Shown: positions 35,130 through 44,855, counted from the stretch's first letter. The stretch: 64,000 nt of DNA from Oceanisphaera arctica (GCF_002936955.1 NZ_MPZM01000004.1:86396-150395); one strand, 5' to 3'. Translations and numbers: made by a program. The notes: generated by a model from the sequence alone, not told the origin.

Positions 35130-36143
35130 TTACTGCTGAGTATCCTGAACCAGTTTAACCAATTCAGTCGGGAGCCTGGCGGCAAACTCATCAAATACCG
35201 GTTTGGTTAATTGACGATACTCGGCCATCTCTTCTTCTGTGGTTTCATGAATGGTGATACCCGCATCAATCATACCCTGACGCGCTTTTTTCTGATCTTC
35301 CGGGTAGGCCACTGTGCGTTGATAGGTTACCGCTTCATGGGAGGCCTCTTCGATCAACTGCCGGGCTTCCTCGGGCAATCCGTCCCACCATTTCTTGTTG
35401 GCCATCGCCACCTGCATGCCGTAGTTATGAGCAGAAGTCACCGCATACTTCAGGTTCTCATGATGCTTGGCACCATACATGAGATCGAAGGTATTGCCTT
35501 CCGCATCTATGGTGCCCTGTTGCAAGGCCGTATAGACCTCTCCCCAGGCAATAGGTGCAGGATTGGCGCCTAGTGCCTTGGCCACGGCCACATCCACCGG
35601 TGAATCCGTGGTTCGCATCTTGAGACCGGAAAGCGATTCAGGGCCATTCAGAGGCCTGTCTTTGGATACAAAATTACGATAGCCATATTCTGCATACATG
35701 ATGGGCTGCAGGGCGATGTCATTGGCAACTTTTTCCAGGTAGGTGTTCAGCGGAGCCCCCTTCTCCAGCGACTTGTACAGTTTTTCCTGATATTTGGGGC
35801 TGGTGATATAGGGCAGATCAAATACCTGGTAAAGAGGGGTAAAACTGGCAAGGTTCGGGGTTGAGCTGACACCGATTTCCAACGTCCCTCTCTGGGCGCC
35901 CTCAATCATCACCCTGTCACTGCCCAGTACCGAACCTGGGAACAGCTGTACCTTGATCCGGCCATCCGATTTTTCTTTGACCAGGTCGGCAAACTTCTTG
36001 TAGGCCACGGTAATGTGACTACCGGGAGGGGCCGGATGAGCCAGCTTCAGCTTTATCTTGGGTCCTGAATAGTCAGCCACGGCGGCGGTGCTGACCGACA
36101 TCGCCAGTACCACTGACGATAAAATAAGCGGTTTAATCTTCAT
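35130..36143 (-). CDS. TRAP transporter substrate-binding protein (DctP family)
   Basis: About 337 residues from the ATG at 36143, chosen because the signal peptide begins there (MKIKPLILSSVVLAMSVSTA) behind AAGGAAAAGG. The mature protein has LKLAHPAPPGSHITVAYKKF and the ligand-arginine region GLKMRTTDSPVDVAVAKALG in place of the usual R(A/T)P motif. It delivers ligand to the fused permease encoded 90 bases downstream. The divergent GMC dehydrogenase gene suggests the ligand, or a product of it, is an alcohol-derived acid. Confidence 0.92.
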   Translation of the reverse strand: MKIKPLILSSVVLAMSVSTAAVADYSGPKIKLKLAHPAPPGSHITVAYKKFADLVKEKSDGRIKVQLFPGSVLGSDRVMIEGAQRGTLEIGVSSTPNLASFTPLYQVFDLPYITSPKYQEKLYKSLEKGAPLNTYLEKVANDIALQPIMYAEYGYRNFVSKDRPLNGPESLSGLKMRTTDSPVDVAVAKALGANPAPIAWGEVYTALQQGTIDAEGNTFDLMYGAKHHENLKYAVTSAHNYGMQVAMANKKWWDGLPEEARQLIEEASHEAVTYQRTVAYPEDQKKARQGMIDAGITIHETTEEEMAEYRQLTKPVFDEFAARLPTELVKLVQDTQQ

Positions 36144-36489
36144 AAGTGACCTTTTCCTTGTCCTAACCAAACGATTTAACAACAGGTTACATAAACGAAA
36201 CAAGTGAAACTATATGAATCAAAAACAACCAACGTCAACTTCAATGTGTTTATTTTTGATAAAAAAATGATCAAAAATAAAATAAAACAATTAAATCAGT
36301 TAGTTATGACATCAACAAATCTCCCCCTCTGACGCCTGACCCGCCATAGATGATACTTCCTCCCCTGTTTTCAAGCTAAACCACCCTTGATAGACAACAA
36401 AAAACCAACAAAAAATATCAAATTTAACTTGATATAAAAATCAAAACTAATATTTTGATAACAATCGTCTCGTTTTTACTCGGTGGGTT
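36144..36489. promoter_or_regulatory. AT-rich divergent control region with ATCAA/TTGAT inverted repeats
   Basis: Three perfect inverted repeats share the same core. TTATTTTTGAT / ATCAAAAATAA is at 36250-36260 and 36270-36280. ATATCAA / TTGATAT is at 36415-36421 and 36429-36435. ATCAAAA / TTTTGAT is at 36440-36446 and 36453-36459. The last two lie within 75 bases of the GMC start, the first about 110 bases from the dctP start. They are candidate operators for the IclR regulator or another protein. There is no gene in this gap. Confidence 0.6.
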
Positions 36490-38112
36490 ATGTCTCTATA
36501 TCAAGAACAGGTCTTTGGTGAGTTCGACTATATCGTTGTGGGCGCAGGCTCGGCAGGATGTGTGCTGGCCAACCGGCTTACTGAAGATCCGGACATCAAG
36601 GTATTGCTACTGGAGGCAGGGGGACGAGACTGGAACCCCTGGATCCACATTCCTGTCGGTTACTTCAAGACCATGCACAACCCCGCCACCGACTGGTGCT
36701 ATGTCACCGACCCGGACGAAGGGATCAATGGCCGGCAGCTGCAGTGGCCCAGAGGCAAGGTGCTGGGTGGTTCCAGCTCACTCAATGGCTTGCTGTATAT
36801 TCGCGGCCAGCGCCAGGACTACGATGACTGGGCTGCCCTCGGCAATGATGGCTGGAGTTACAAGGAAGTCCTGCCCTACTTCAAAAAGTCCGAATGCCAG
36901 TCGCGAGGGGCCGATGCCTATCACGGGGTCGATGGCCCGTTGAAGGTCTCCGATCTTCGCCTGCGCAGAGAGATAGCCGAACGCTTTGTCGAAGCCGCGC
37001 AACAGATCGGTATTCCGGCAAACCCGGACGTTAATGGTGAAACTCAGGAAGGCGTGAGCTACTTCCAGCAAACCGCCTACAAGGGACTGCGTTGTAGTAG
37101 CGCCAAGGCGTTTCTGCGCCCGGCGCTGAAACGCCCCAATCTGACTCTGGTGACCCGCGCCCATACCCGCCGCATTTTGCTGGAAGGAAAACAGGCCACC
37201 GGCATCGAATTCGAACACAAGGGCAAGCGCCTGCTGGCCCGGGCAAAACGGGAAGTGATACTCAGCGCCGGCGCCATCGGCTCACCGCAAATACTGCAGT
37301 GCTCGGGCATAGGTGAACCGGAACACCTGAAATCGGTGGGCCTGGAGTGCCTGCATCCGTTACCGGGAGTAGGCGAAAACCTGCAGGATCACCTGCAAAT
37401 CCGCCTTGTGTTCAAGACCAGCTGCAAGACCCTCAACGACGAGGTCAATAATCCGGTGAAAAAACTGGGCGTCGGCATGCAGTACGCGTTTTCCCGTACC
37501 GGCCCCCTGACTCTGGCCGCCAGCCAGGTGTGTGTCTTTACCCAATCCCGGGATGGATTGGATCGACCGGACATACAGTTCCATATGCAGCCACTTAGCG
37601 CCGATAAACCCGGAGAAGGTGTGCACCCCTTTTCGGCCTTTACCGCTTCTGTGTGCCAGCTGCGCCCCTATAGCCGAGGTAGCATCAAGATCCGCAGCGC
37701 CGATCCGCATGAGTATCCTTCGATCCAGGCCAATTATCTTTCGGCCGAGGAGGATCTGCGGGTGGCGGTGGATGCGGTCAAGGTCGCCAGACGTATCGCC
37801 GAAGCCGATGCGCTCAAGCCCGTGATCATCGATGAATATGTGCCTGGCCGCCAATATCAGACCGACGAGCAATTACTGGACGCCGCCCGTCGCTTCAGCC
37901 AGACCATCTATCATCCGACCAGTACCTGCAAGATGGGGAACGACGAGATGGCGGTGGTCGACAGCAGGTTGAGGGTTCACGGCATCGAGGGGCTCAGGGT
38001 TGCCGATGCCTCCATAATGCCGTTGATCGTATCCGGTAATACCAATGCGCCCTCGATCATGATCGGCGAAAAGTGCGCCGATATGATCAAGCAGGATCGA
38101 TCTCATGGCTGA
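36490..38112 (+). CDS. GMC-family FAD oxidoreductase (choline/alcohol dehydrogenase-like)
   Basis: A 540-residue flavoprotein. The N-terminal FAD-binding motif is VVGAGSAGCVLANRLTE, GMC signature 1 is GGSSSLNGLLYIRGQ, and the C-terminal catalytic His/Asn region is YHPTSTCKMG followed by VSGNTNAPSIMIGEK. It resembles BetA and AlkJ. Because no betB, betI or betT is near, choline is unlikely. Divergence from a TRAP operon with IclR and GlcG-like genes suggests oxidation of an imported or related alcohol. Electron transfer to quinone is expected for this group. Confidence 0.9.
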   Translation: MSLYQEQVFGEFDYIVVGAGSAGCVLANRLTEDPDIKVLLLEAGGRDWNPWIHIPVGYFKTMHNPATDWCYVTDPDEGINGRQLQWPRGKVLGGSSSLNGLLYIRGQRQDYDDWAALGNDGWSYKEVLPYFKKSECQSRGADAYHGVDGPLKVSDLRLRREIAERFVEAAQQIGIPANPDVNGETQEGVSYFQQTAYKGLRCSSAKAFLRPALKRPNLTLVTRAHTRRILLEGKQATGIEFEHKGKRLLARAKREVILSAGAIGSPQILQCSGIGEPEHLKSVGLECLHPLPGVGENLQDHLQIRLVFKTSCKTLNDEVNNPVKKLGVGMQYAFSRTGPLTLAASQVCVFTQSRDGLDRPDIQFHMQPLSADKPGEGVHPFSAFTASVCQLRPYSRGSIKIRSADPHEYPSIQANYLSAEEDLRVAVDAVKVARRIAEADALKPVIIDEYVPGRQYQTDEQLLDAARRFSQTIYHPTSTCKMGNDEMAVVDSRLRVHGIEGLRVADASIMPLIVSGNTNAPSIMIGEKCADMIKQDRSHG

Positions 38113-38136
38113 ATAACAAAACATCGGCCCTAAACG

Positions 38137-40638
38137 TCACTGGTTTTGCTGACTGACCGCCCTGAATTTTTTCAGTCGCAGGGCGTTGCCGACCACGAAG
38201 ACGCTGGACATGGCCATGGCACCGGCGGCCAGCATGGGCGACAGCAAGAGGCCGTAGAACGGATACAGGGCACCGGCTGCCAGCGGGATCAGGCAGATGT
38301 TGTAGGCGAAGGCCCAGAACAGGTTCTGGCGGATATTGCGCAGGGTCGCGTGGCTGATGGCCAGGGCATCGGGCACTGCGCGCAGATCACCGCTCATCAA
38401 CACCACCTCCGCCGCTTCGATGGCAATATCGGTGCCGGTACCGATGGCCAGCCCCACATCCGCCTCGGCCAGCGCCGGGGCATCGTTGATACCGTCCCCC
38501 ACAAAGGCCACTGGCCCATATTGTTCGCGCAAGCGCCGCAGGGCTTCGACCTTGCCATCCGGCATCACCTCGGCTTCCACCTCGTCTATCCCTAACTGAC
38601 TGGCGATGGCGTTGGCGGTGTGACGATTGTCGCCGGTGATCATGGCCACCTTGAGCCCCAGATCATGCAATGCCTTAATCGCCGCCGGGGTGCCCTCCTT
38701 GATGGGATCGGCCACGGCGATAATGGCTGCGAGTTGGCCGTCTATGGCCACATAGAGCGGGCTTTTACCCTCATTGGCCAGCTTTTCCGCCGCATCGGCC
38801 AGGGCATCCAGCTGATGGCCCAGCTGTTTCATATATCGGTCGGCGCCCACTTCTACCTGCCGGCCATCGAGGGTGGCGCTCACCCCCAGTCCCGAGTGGG
38901 ACTTGAAGTTTTCAGGCTCTGGAAGGTTCAGTTGCCGCTCCTTCGCCGCCGCGACGATGGCCTCGGCAATGGGATGCTCGGAGTGTTGCTCCACCGCCGC
39001 CACCAGCGCCAGCACTTCGTCTTCATCAAAGCCCGGAAGCACCTGTAAATCGGTCAGCTCCGGCTGGCCCCTGGTAAGGGTGCCGGTCTTGTCGAGAGCA
39101 ATCACGTGAGCATTACGCAGGGTCTGCAGGGCCTGGCCCTTGCGAAACAGCACCCCCAGCTCTGCGGCCCGGCCGGTGCCCACCATGATGGAGGTGGGTG
39201 TAGCCAGCCCCATAGCACAGGGGCAGGCGATGATCAGCACGGCCACGCCGTTGATCAGCGCGAAGCTCAGCGCCGGGCTGGGCCCCAGCCACAGCCAGAC
39301 CACAAAGGTCAGCGCCGCCACCGCCATCACCACCGGCACGAACACCGCCGTGACCTTGTCCACCAGCGCTTGAATGGGTAGTTTGGCGCCCTGGGCCTGC
39401 TCGACCATCTGAATGATCCGCGCCAGCAGGGTATCGCCACCTACCTTGGTGACCTCGAAGCTCAATGCACCGTTCTTGTTGACGGTGCCGCCGACCACCT
39501 CGTCGCCCTCGGTCTTTTCCACCGGCACCGGCTCGCCGGTGAGCATGGACTCGTCCACATAGGAGCTGCCGTCCTGCACTGTGCCGTCTACCGGTATCCG
39601 TTCGCCGGGGCGCACCAGCACCAGATCGCCTACCCGCACCTGCGCAAGCGGTAATTCCTGCGTGTCGCCGTTGCGTTTAACTCGGGCGGTCGTCACCTGA
39701 AGGCTCAGCAGCCGCCGAATGGCCTCGCCGGTGCGGCCCTTGGCCCTGGCTTCCAGATAGCGGCCGAGCAGGATCAGGGTGACGATCACCGCCGCCGCCT
39801 CAAAATACACCTGGCGTGTCCCTTCCGGCAGCAGAAAACCGGCGAAGGTGGCCACCACCGAAAAGCCCCAGGCCGACAGGCTGCCCAGCGCCACCAGCGA
39901 GTTCATGTCCGGTGCCGCCCGCAACAGGGCCGGCAGGCCATGGCGGAGGAAGCGCAGGCCGGGGCCAAACAGCACCAGAGTGGTGAGCACAAACTGGATA
40001 TTCCAGTTCAGGGACTGGCCCAGCGTATCCTGAATCCAGTGATGCATGCCCGGTACGAAATGAGCGCCCATTTCCAGCACAAACACCGGTGTCGTCAGCA
40101 CCGCCGCTAGCCAGAAGGACCGCTTGAGCCCTTGTTGCTCCCGCTCCCGGCGGGCGTTATCGTCATCCCGCTCGGCAGACAGCGGCGCCGCCTCATAGCC
40201 GGCTTTAGCCACGGCGGCCATCAGCTGTTGCTCGTCCACATTGCCGGCCAGCGCCTCGATCTGTGCGGTTTCTGCCGCCAGATTGACGCTGGCCGACAAA
40301 ACGCCAGGCAACTTGAGCAGCGCCTTCTCCACCCGCCCTACACAGGAGGCACAGCTCATGCCGATAATAGACAGCTCAAACTGCTCGGTGCGGGTCTGGT
40401 AACCGGCCTTTGCTATCGCCTCACTCAGCACGCTGACCGGGGTATCGGCCGCCAGGCTTACCTCGGCCTTTTCACTGGCCAGGTTCACCGTCGCCTCGAG
40501 TACGCCTGGCGCCTTGAGCAGCGCCTGCTCTACCCGCCGTACGCAGGAGGCACAGGTCATGCCCGAGATCGGCAGCTGCACGCTGAGGCCCGGCGCTTTT
40601 CCGCCAGCATCGGCGGCCGTAGTGGTAAATGACGTCAT
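38137..40638 (-). CDS. copA: Copper-exporting P1B-type ATPase
   Basis: An 833-residue CopA with two N-terminal HMA domains, each with a copper CxxC in GMTCASC and GMSCASC. It has the transmembrane CPC in [13 protein letters not shown], the phosphorylation site DKTGTLT, the TGE loop [13 protein letters not shown], the HP motif in HSEHPIAEA and the GDGIND hinge. It exports Cu(I) from the cytoplasm. A CueR-type promoter precedes it, and cueR is encoded just upstream. Confidence 0.97.
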   Translation of the reverse strand: MTSFTTTAADAGGKAPGLSVQLPISGMTCASCVRRVEQALLKAPGVLEATVNLASEKAEVSLAADTPVSVLSEAIAKAGYQTRTEQFELSIIGMSCASCVGRVEKALLKLPGVLSASVNLAAETAQIEALAGNVDEQQLMAAVAKAGYEAAPLSAERDDDNARREREQQGLKRSFWLAAVLTTPVFVLEMGAHFVPGMHHWIQDTLGQSLNWNIQFVLTTLVLFGPGLRFLRHGLPALLRAAPDMNSLVALGSLSAWGFSVVATFAGFLLPEGTRQVYFEAAAVIVTLILLGRYLEARAKGRTGEAIRRLLSLQVTTARVKRNGDTQELPLAQVRVGDLVLVRPGERIPVDGTVQDGSSYVDESMLTGEPVPVEKTEGDEVVGGTVNKNGALSFEVTKVGGDTLLARIIQMVEQAQGAKLPIQALVDKVTAVFVPVVMAVAALTFVVWLWLGPSPALSFALINGVAVLIIACPCAMGLATPTSIMVGTGRAAELGVLFRKGQALQTLRNAHVIALDKTGTLTRGQPELTDLQVLPGFDEDEVLALVAAVEQHSEHPIAEAIVAAAKERQLNLPEPENFKSHSGLGVSATLDGRQVEVGADRYMKQLGHQLDALADAAEKLANEGKSPLYVAIDGQLAAIIAVADPIKEGTPAAIKALHDLGLKVAMITGDNRHTANAIASQLGIDEVEAEVMPDGKVEALRRLREQYGPVAFVGDGINDAPALAEADVGLAIGTGTDIAIEAAEVVLMSGDLRAVPDALAISHATLRNIRQNLFWAFAYNICLIPLAAGALYPFYGLLLSPMLAAGAMAMSSVFVVGNALRLKKFRAVSQQNQ

Positions 40639-40670
40639 GGTGTTATCCCCCTGATGAATATCTCATGTTC

Positions 40671-40701
40671 ACCTTAAGGCTTCCCATCATGGGAAGGTCA
40701 A
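40671..40701 (-). promoter_or_regulatory. CueR-type promoter of copA
   Basis: On the minus strand the -35 TTGACC (40696-40701) and -10 TAAGGT (40671-40676) are separated by 19 bp, the long spacing typical of MerR-family activators. The spacer holds the dyad TTCCCATGATGGGAA. Confidence 0.9.
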
Positions 40702-40712
40702 GCACACAAATG

Positions 40713-41135
40713 CTATTTTTTGGCAGGCTCCCCTGAGAACGCCGATTCTGGTGAAGATAACTGCTCCAGAATAGCGCAGGCCGATCCCTCGTCGCCCGGG
40801 CAGGCGGTAATCATCCGCTGCAGCATGGCCTGCATTGCCGCCAGCTCACGCATCTTGTGCTCCACGTCCTGCAGGTGTTGTTGCGCCACCTTTTTCACCG
40901 CCCGACTGGACCGCTGCGGGTTCTGCCACAGACTCAGCAGTTCCTCTATCTGACGAATGGAAAATCCCAGCAATCGTGCCTGACGAATAAATCTGAGCTG
41001 CTCTATATTGTGCTCGTCATACTGCCGATAACCGGCAGCGGTGCGCCTAGCTGGCAGCAGCAGCTTTATCTGTTCGTAATGGCGGATCATCTTGGCCGAG
41101 ACCCCGGCCTTGTTTGCGGCTTCGCCTATGTTCAT
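40713..41135 (-). CDS. cueR: CueR-type copper-responsive MerR regulator
   Basis: About 140 residues from the ATG at 41135. The N-terminal MerR helix-turn-helix is MNIGEAANKAGVSAKMIRHY, followed by a dimer helix. The metal loop is ACPGDEGSACAI, giving the two-cysteine Cu(I) site of CueR. It activates the promoters of copA and of the CopZ-like gene. Its start overlaps the stop of the zinc-ribbon gene by four bases, so it is translated from that transcript and probably induced with it. Confidence 0.93.
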   Translation of the reverse strand: MNIGEAANKAGVSAKMIRHYEQIKLLLPARRTAAGYRQYDEHNIEQLRFIRQARLLGFSIRQIEELLSLWQNPQRSSRAVKKVAQQHLQDVEHKMRELAAMQAMLQRMITACPGDEGSACAILEQLSSPESAFSGEPAKK

Positions 41136-41473
41136 TCGTGAACCTCCGGCCCGAGGCCCTGTTTTCTGGCCTTGCGGCAACCATGGCACTCCACCGCAAT
41201 GGCGTCGATATGGCCCTTCGCTTCCTCGTAATACCACTTCTGATCCCGGGCCTTCCAGATCTCCCGTTTGCCACAGACTCGGCAGATAAAGGGCTGGTCG
41301 ATATAGTAATCCGGCAAGGCGCCGTAGGTATTGATATGGACCAATTGGTCATGATCCGCAGGCACGGCAGAAGGATGCTCTCGCTGCTGTAACGGATGCA
41401 GCTGCTGCACCCTGTCGGCTTCTCTCAGTTGTTTGGCGCTGGGGTTGCGCCTCTTGTCCGGGTTTCTGCTCAT
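41132..41473 (-). CDS. Zinc-ribbon protein of probable zf-trcl type
   Basis: A 113-residue protein whose centre and C-terminus form a zinc-ribbon (FICRVCGKREIW and VECHGCRKARKQ), giving four Cys for one metal. The N-terminal half is charged and likely disordered (DKRRNPSAKQLREADRVQQ). The family is often annotated as probable zinc-ribbon with no known function. It overlaps cueR by four bases and follows the CopZ-like gene by 45 bases, placing it inside the copper operon. A metal-related role is inference. Confidence 0.75.
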   Translation of the reverse strand: MSRNPDKRRNPSAKQLREADRVQQLHPLQQREHPSAVPADHDQLVHINTYGALPDYYIDQPFICRVCGKREIWKARDQKWYYEEAKGHIDAIAVECHGCRKARKQGLGPEVHE

Positions 41474-41496
41474 GATGGCGTTCCCGTCAAAACCCG

Positions 41497-41513
41497 GGAC
41501 CTGCCCGGGCCAG
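41497..41513 (-). other. Stem-loop between the CopZ-like and zinc-ribbon genes
   Basis: CCCGGG and CCCGGG flank a five-base loop in the short gap. It may moderate readthrough or protect RNA; there is no T run. Confidence 0.35.
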
Positions 41514-41518
41514 GCAAC

Positions 41519-41710
41519 TTATGCGGGTGGATAACCCGCCTCGGTCAGTGCATCGGCCAGTTGCTCGCGGGGGAGGCTGCTCTCTACCTTGATGATGTGA
41601 TTCAGCAGGTCGAATTCCAGCTCGCAGTCGGGGTCCAGCTCTATCAGCATCTGGTTGAGCACACCAACGCAGTGGCCGCAGGTCATGTCGGGCAGGGTAA
41701 AACTGATCAT
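41519..41710 (-). CDS. CopZ-like HMA copper chaperone
   Basis: A 63-residue single HMA domain from the ATG at 41710. The metal site is MTCGHCVGVLNQML, a CxxC with an added His inside (CGHC), and the remainder fits the ferredoxin-like fold. It would bind Cu(I) and pass it to CopA. It has its own MerR-type promoter and heads the run to the zinc-ribbon and cueR genes. Confidence 0.88.
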   Translation of the reverse strand: MISFTLPDMTCGHCVGVLNQMLIELDPDCELEFDLLNHIIKVESSLPREQLADALTEAGYPPA

Positions 41711-41744
41711 GGTAATTTCCTCATTGGGCATTGTCATGGTGCCC

Positions 41745-41775
41745 AGTATCAGGCTTACCACCATGGTAAGGTCAA
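41745..41775 (-). promoter_or_regulatory. CueR-type promoter of the CopZ-like gene
   Basis: The -35 TTGACC (41770-41775) and -10 GATACT (41745-41750) are separated by 19 bp, with the dyad TTACCATGGTGGTAA inside. The layout matches the copA promoter. Confidence 0.9.
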
Positions 41776-41814
41776 CTGTTTTATACCGATTTAAACCAAG
41801 GCCGTGCTTCAAAT

Positions 41815-41841
41815 ATAAAAAAGGCGGGCACAAGGCCCGCC
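41815..41841 (-). terminator. Terminator of gabT
   Basis: GGCGGGC / GCCCGCC with a five-base loop is followed on the minus strand by a T run, about 30 bases beyond the gabT stop. Confidence 0.92.
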
Positions 41842-41869
41842 AAAATTTGATGACTACGACGTATTACTA

Positions 41870-43150
41870 TCAGATCAGCTCTGCCAGTACTTGCTCCAGC
41901 AGATCCAGTCCTTCACCAACGACATCCAGCGGCGAGGTCAGGGCTGGCAAGAAGCGGATGACGTTGCCTCGTACCCCACAAGACAACAGGATCACTCCCT
42001 TCTCGATGCCCCTGGCCACCACAGCCTTGGTCAGCTCGGCATTGGGCTGATCCACATCCCCATTGTGAATCAGCTCCATCGCCACCATGGCGCCCAGGTT
42101 GCGTACCTGGCCGATATGGTGAGGATACTTCGCCTGCAGCGCGCTCAGGCGTTTGTTCATCAGTTCACCCAGGGCCAGCGCCTTGTTGCACAGCTGTTCT
42201 TCCTCGATGATGTTCAGTACTTCCAGACCGGCGGCGCAGGCCAGCGGAAAGGCCGCATAGGTGCCGCCCAGACCGCCCGGGTTGGCGGCGTCCATGATGT
42301 CGGCCTTGCCTACCACGGCAGACAGCGGGAAACCACCGGCAATGCCCTTGGCCATGGTCATCAGATCCGGCTCAATGCCAGCGTATTCGGTAGCAAACAG
42401 CTTGCCGGTACGGGCGAAACCAGTCTGAATTTCGTCACAGATCAGCACGATGCCATGCTGATCACAAATGGCGCGCAGCTGCTGCAGGAAGGCCGGCGGG
42501 GCCTGATAAAAACCGCCCTCGCCCTGCACCGGCTCTATGATCAGCGCGGCCACACGGCCCGGCTCGATATCGCAGTGGAACAGCTCGTCGAGCGCCTTCA
42601 GCGACTGCTCGGCAGTCACACCGTGATACTCGTTCGGGTAAGGCAGGTGATAGATTTCACTCGGGAAAGGACCGAAGCCCGCCTTGTAGGGAGCGACCTT
42701 GCCGGTCAGACCCATGGTCATGTTGGTACGACCGTGAAAACCACCGTTGAAGGCAATAACACCGCTGCGCTTGGTGTGGGCACGGGCAATCTTGACCGCA
42801 TTTTCCACCGCTTCGGCTCCGGTGGTGACGAAGATGGCTTTCTTGGGAGTCTCGCCCGGCGCCAGCGCAACCAGCTTTTCGGCCAGTTCCACCGCACTCT
42901 CGTAGGGCGTGACCATGACGCAGGTGTGGCTGAAACGGCTCAGCTGCTCGGCCACCGCGGCCTGAATGCGCGGATGGCTGTGGCCGGTGTTGACCACGGC
43001 GATGCCGGCGGCGAAGTCGATGAAACGACGGCCTTCCACATCCCAGACTTCGTTGTTCTTGGCATGATCGACATAAACGGCGGCCATGTTACCCATGCCG
43101 CGGGCGAAGACGGCATCTTTGCGTTGTTGCAGTTGCTGATTCTTGCTCAT
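41870..43150 (-). CDS. gabT: 4-aminobutyrate aminotransferase
   Basis: A 426-residue class III aminotransferase of the GabT length. PLP-site elements are TGAEAVENAVKIARAHT, GGFHGRTNMTMGLTGK, ICDEIQTGFARTGKLFATE and the PLP lysine in MTMAKGIAGGFPLSAVVG. It transfers the amino group of 4-aminobutyrate to 2-oxoglutarate to give succinate semialdehyde. gabD lies 24 bases upstream on the same strand and oxidises that product to succinate. Confidence 0.95.
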   Translation of the reverse strand: MSKNQQLQQRKDAVFARGMGNMAAVYVDHAKNNEVWDVEGRRFIDFAAGIAVVNTGHSHPRIQAAVAEQLSRFSHTCVMVTPYESAVELAEKLVALAPGETPKKAIFVTTGAEAVENAVKIARAHTKRSGVIAFNGGFHGRTNMTMGLTGKVAPYKAGFGPFPSEIYHLPYPNEYHGVTAEQSLKALDELFHCDIEPGRVAALIIEPVQGEGGFYQAPPAFLQQLRAICDQHGIVLICDEIQTGFARTGKLFATEYAGIEPDLMTMAKGIAGGFPLSAVVGKADIMDAANPGGLGGTYAAFPLACAAGLEVLNIIEEEQLCNKALALGELMNKRLSALQAKYPHHIGQVRNLGAMVAMELIHNGDVDQPNAELTKAVVARGIEKGVILLSCGVRGNVIRFLPALTSPLDVVGEGLDLLEQVLAELI

Positions 43151-43174
43151 TGTATTGTCTCCTGAAGTCCTTGC

Positions 43175-44638
43175 TTAGCGGATGCCGCCCATGCACAGGT
43201 ATTTGGTTTCCATGTAATCTTCCAGCCCCTGGGAAGAACCTTCCCGTCCCAGACCGGATTCCTTGACGCCACCGAAGGGGGCGATTTCGTTGGAAAGAAT
43301 GCCCTCGTTGATACCTATCATGCCGTATTCCAGCGACTCTGCCACTTTCCAGATGCGGCTGTGGCTCTCGGTAAAGAAATAGGCCGCCAGACCGTAGGGC
43401 GTGTCGTTGGCAATGGCGATGGCTTCGGCGTCATCCTTGAAACGAATGACCGGTGCTACCGGGCCGAAAATTTCCTGGCGGGCAATTTCCATCTGCTGGG
43501 TCACGCCGGTCAGAATGGTCGGCGCAAAGAACAGCTCGCCGGCCTCATGGCGCTGGCCACCGGTCACCAGACTGGCGCCCTCGGACTGAGCCTTGTCGAC
43601 CATGCCGGCAATCTTGTCTATCGCCGCCTTGTTGATCACCGGACCCAGAGTCGTGGCGTCGTTCAGACCGTTGCCGACCACCAGCTGTTCTACCGCCTCT
43701 TTGAAACGGGCAACGAAGGCATCGTGAATGCCGTCCTGCACCAGAATACGGTTGGCACAGACACAGGTCTGGCCAGCGTTACGGAACTTGGAGATCACGG
43801 CACCGGCCACGGCGGCGTCCAGATCCGCATCGTCGAACACGATAAAGGGCGCGTTGCCACCCAGCTCCAGGCTGAGCTTCTTCACGGTGTCGGCGCTCTG
43901 ACCGTAGAGCAGCTTGCCGACCCGGGTAGAGCCGGTGAACGACAGCTTGCGTACCCGGCTGTCGTCGGTCAGCGTCTTGCCCACCGCAGCGGCCTGGCTG
44001 GAGGTGATCATGTTGATCACGCCTGCGGGAATACCGGCCTGCTCGGCCAGCTCCATCAGCGCCAGGGCAGAAAAGGGAGTTTCTTCCGAGGGCTTGACCA
44101 CCACGGTGCAGCCGGCGGCCAGCGCCGGGGCTATCTTGCGGGTGATCATGGCGTTGGGGAAGTTCCAGGGGGTGATGGCTGCTACCACACCGATGGGCTG
44201 CTGAATGCTCAACGCCCGCTTGTCGGCGGTCGGCGCGGCAAACACCTTGCCGTAGGCACGCTTGCCTTCTTCGGCATACCATTCGATATAAGAGGCGCCG
44301 TACATCACCTCGCCCCGGGTCTCGAACAGCGGTTTGCCCTGCTCCAGGGTCATCAGCAGCGCCAGGTCTTCCTTGTGCTCGATGATGAGATCAAACCAGC
44401 AGCGCAGCAGACGGGCCCGCTCTTTGGGGGCGACGTCCCGCCAGCTCAGCAGGGCGGTGCTGGCCGCATCGATGGCGGCACTGGTTTCAAGGATTCCCAT
44501 GTCGGGTACCTGGCCCAGCTGTTCGCCGGTGGCCGGATTATAGACGGCAATGGTGGCGCCGCTGTCGGCCTGACACCAGTGACCATTGATGTAACCGGCA
44601 TCTTTCACCAGCTTGCTGTTGACTGAATTCATGCTCAT
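43175..44638 (-). CDS. gabD: NAD(P)+-dependent succinate-semialdehyde dehydrogenase
   Basis: About 487 residues from the ATG at 44638 (a second ATG is two codons on). It has the aldehyde dehydrogenase fold with the catalytic Glu in LELGGNAPFIVFDDAD and the catalytic Cys in RNAGQTCVCANRILVQ; the N-terminal GYINGHWCQ and the ITPWNFPNAMITRK motif match GabD. With gabT it converts GABA to succinate. A LysR gene is divergent with a gap of about 217 bases. The neighbouring gene order supports a GABA catabolic pair, but no GabP is present. Confidence 0.94.
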   Translation of the reverse strand: MSMNSVNSKLVKDAGYINGHWCQADSGATIAVYNPATGEQLGQVPDMGILETSAAIDAASTALLSWRDVAPKERARLLRCWFDLIIEHKEDLALLMTLEQGKPLFETRGEVMYGASYIEWYAEEGKRAYGKVFAAPTADKRALSIQQPIGVVAAITPWNFPNAMITRKIAPALAAGCTVVVKPSEETPFSALALMELAEQAGIPAGVINMITSSQAAAVGKTLTDDSRVRKLSFTGSTRVGKLLYGQSADTVKKLSLELGGNAPFIVFDDADLDAAVAGAVISKFRNAGQTCVCANRILVQDGIHDAFVARFKEAVEQLVVGNGLNDATTLGPVINKAAIDKIAGMVDKAQSEGASLVTGGQRHEAGELFFAPTILTGVTQQMEIARQEIFGPVAPVIRFKDDAEAIAIANDTPYGLAAYFFTESHSRIWKVAESLEYGMIGINEGILSNEIAPFGGVKESGLGREGSSQGLEDYMETKYLCMGGIR

Positions 44639-44855
44639 AAGAACTGTGCCTCGGTGTTGATTCCATACAGGCCCTAACCGAGGGCCCATCACCAGCCACT
44701 GAACCGGCGCTGCCATCACAAAACCAGTCTAAAAATCCCGGTTACCGTGACTGCCCCTGCGCCGGCATTGGCCATATTTTGATTGCATGGTAGCCTTGCC
44801 TTTAAAGTCGCATAAATCATCACGTATCAACATTCACATTGAAGAGTTTCAAACT

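Noticed and set aside
36490..38112. GMC protein as choline dehydrogenase BetA
   Set aside because: No betB, betI or choline transporter gene adjoins it and the cluster is TRAP/IclR type, so the specific name is not supported.
43361..44626. 421-residue open frame opposite gabD
   Set aside because: An antisense shadow of a clear aldehyde dehydrogenase, with no domain of its own.
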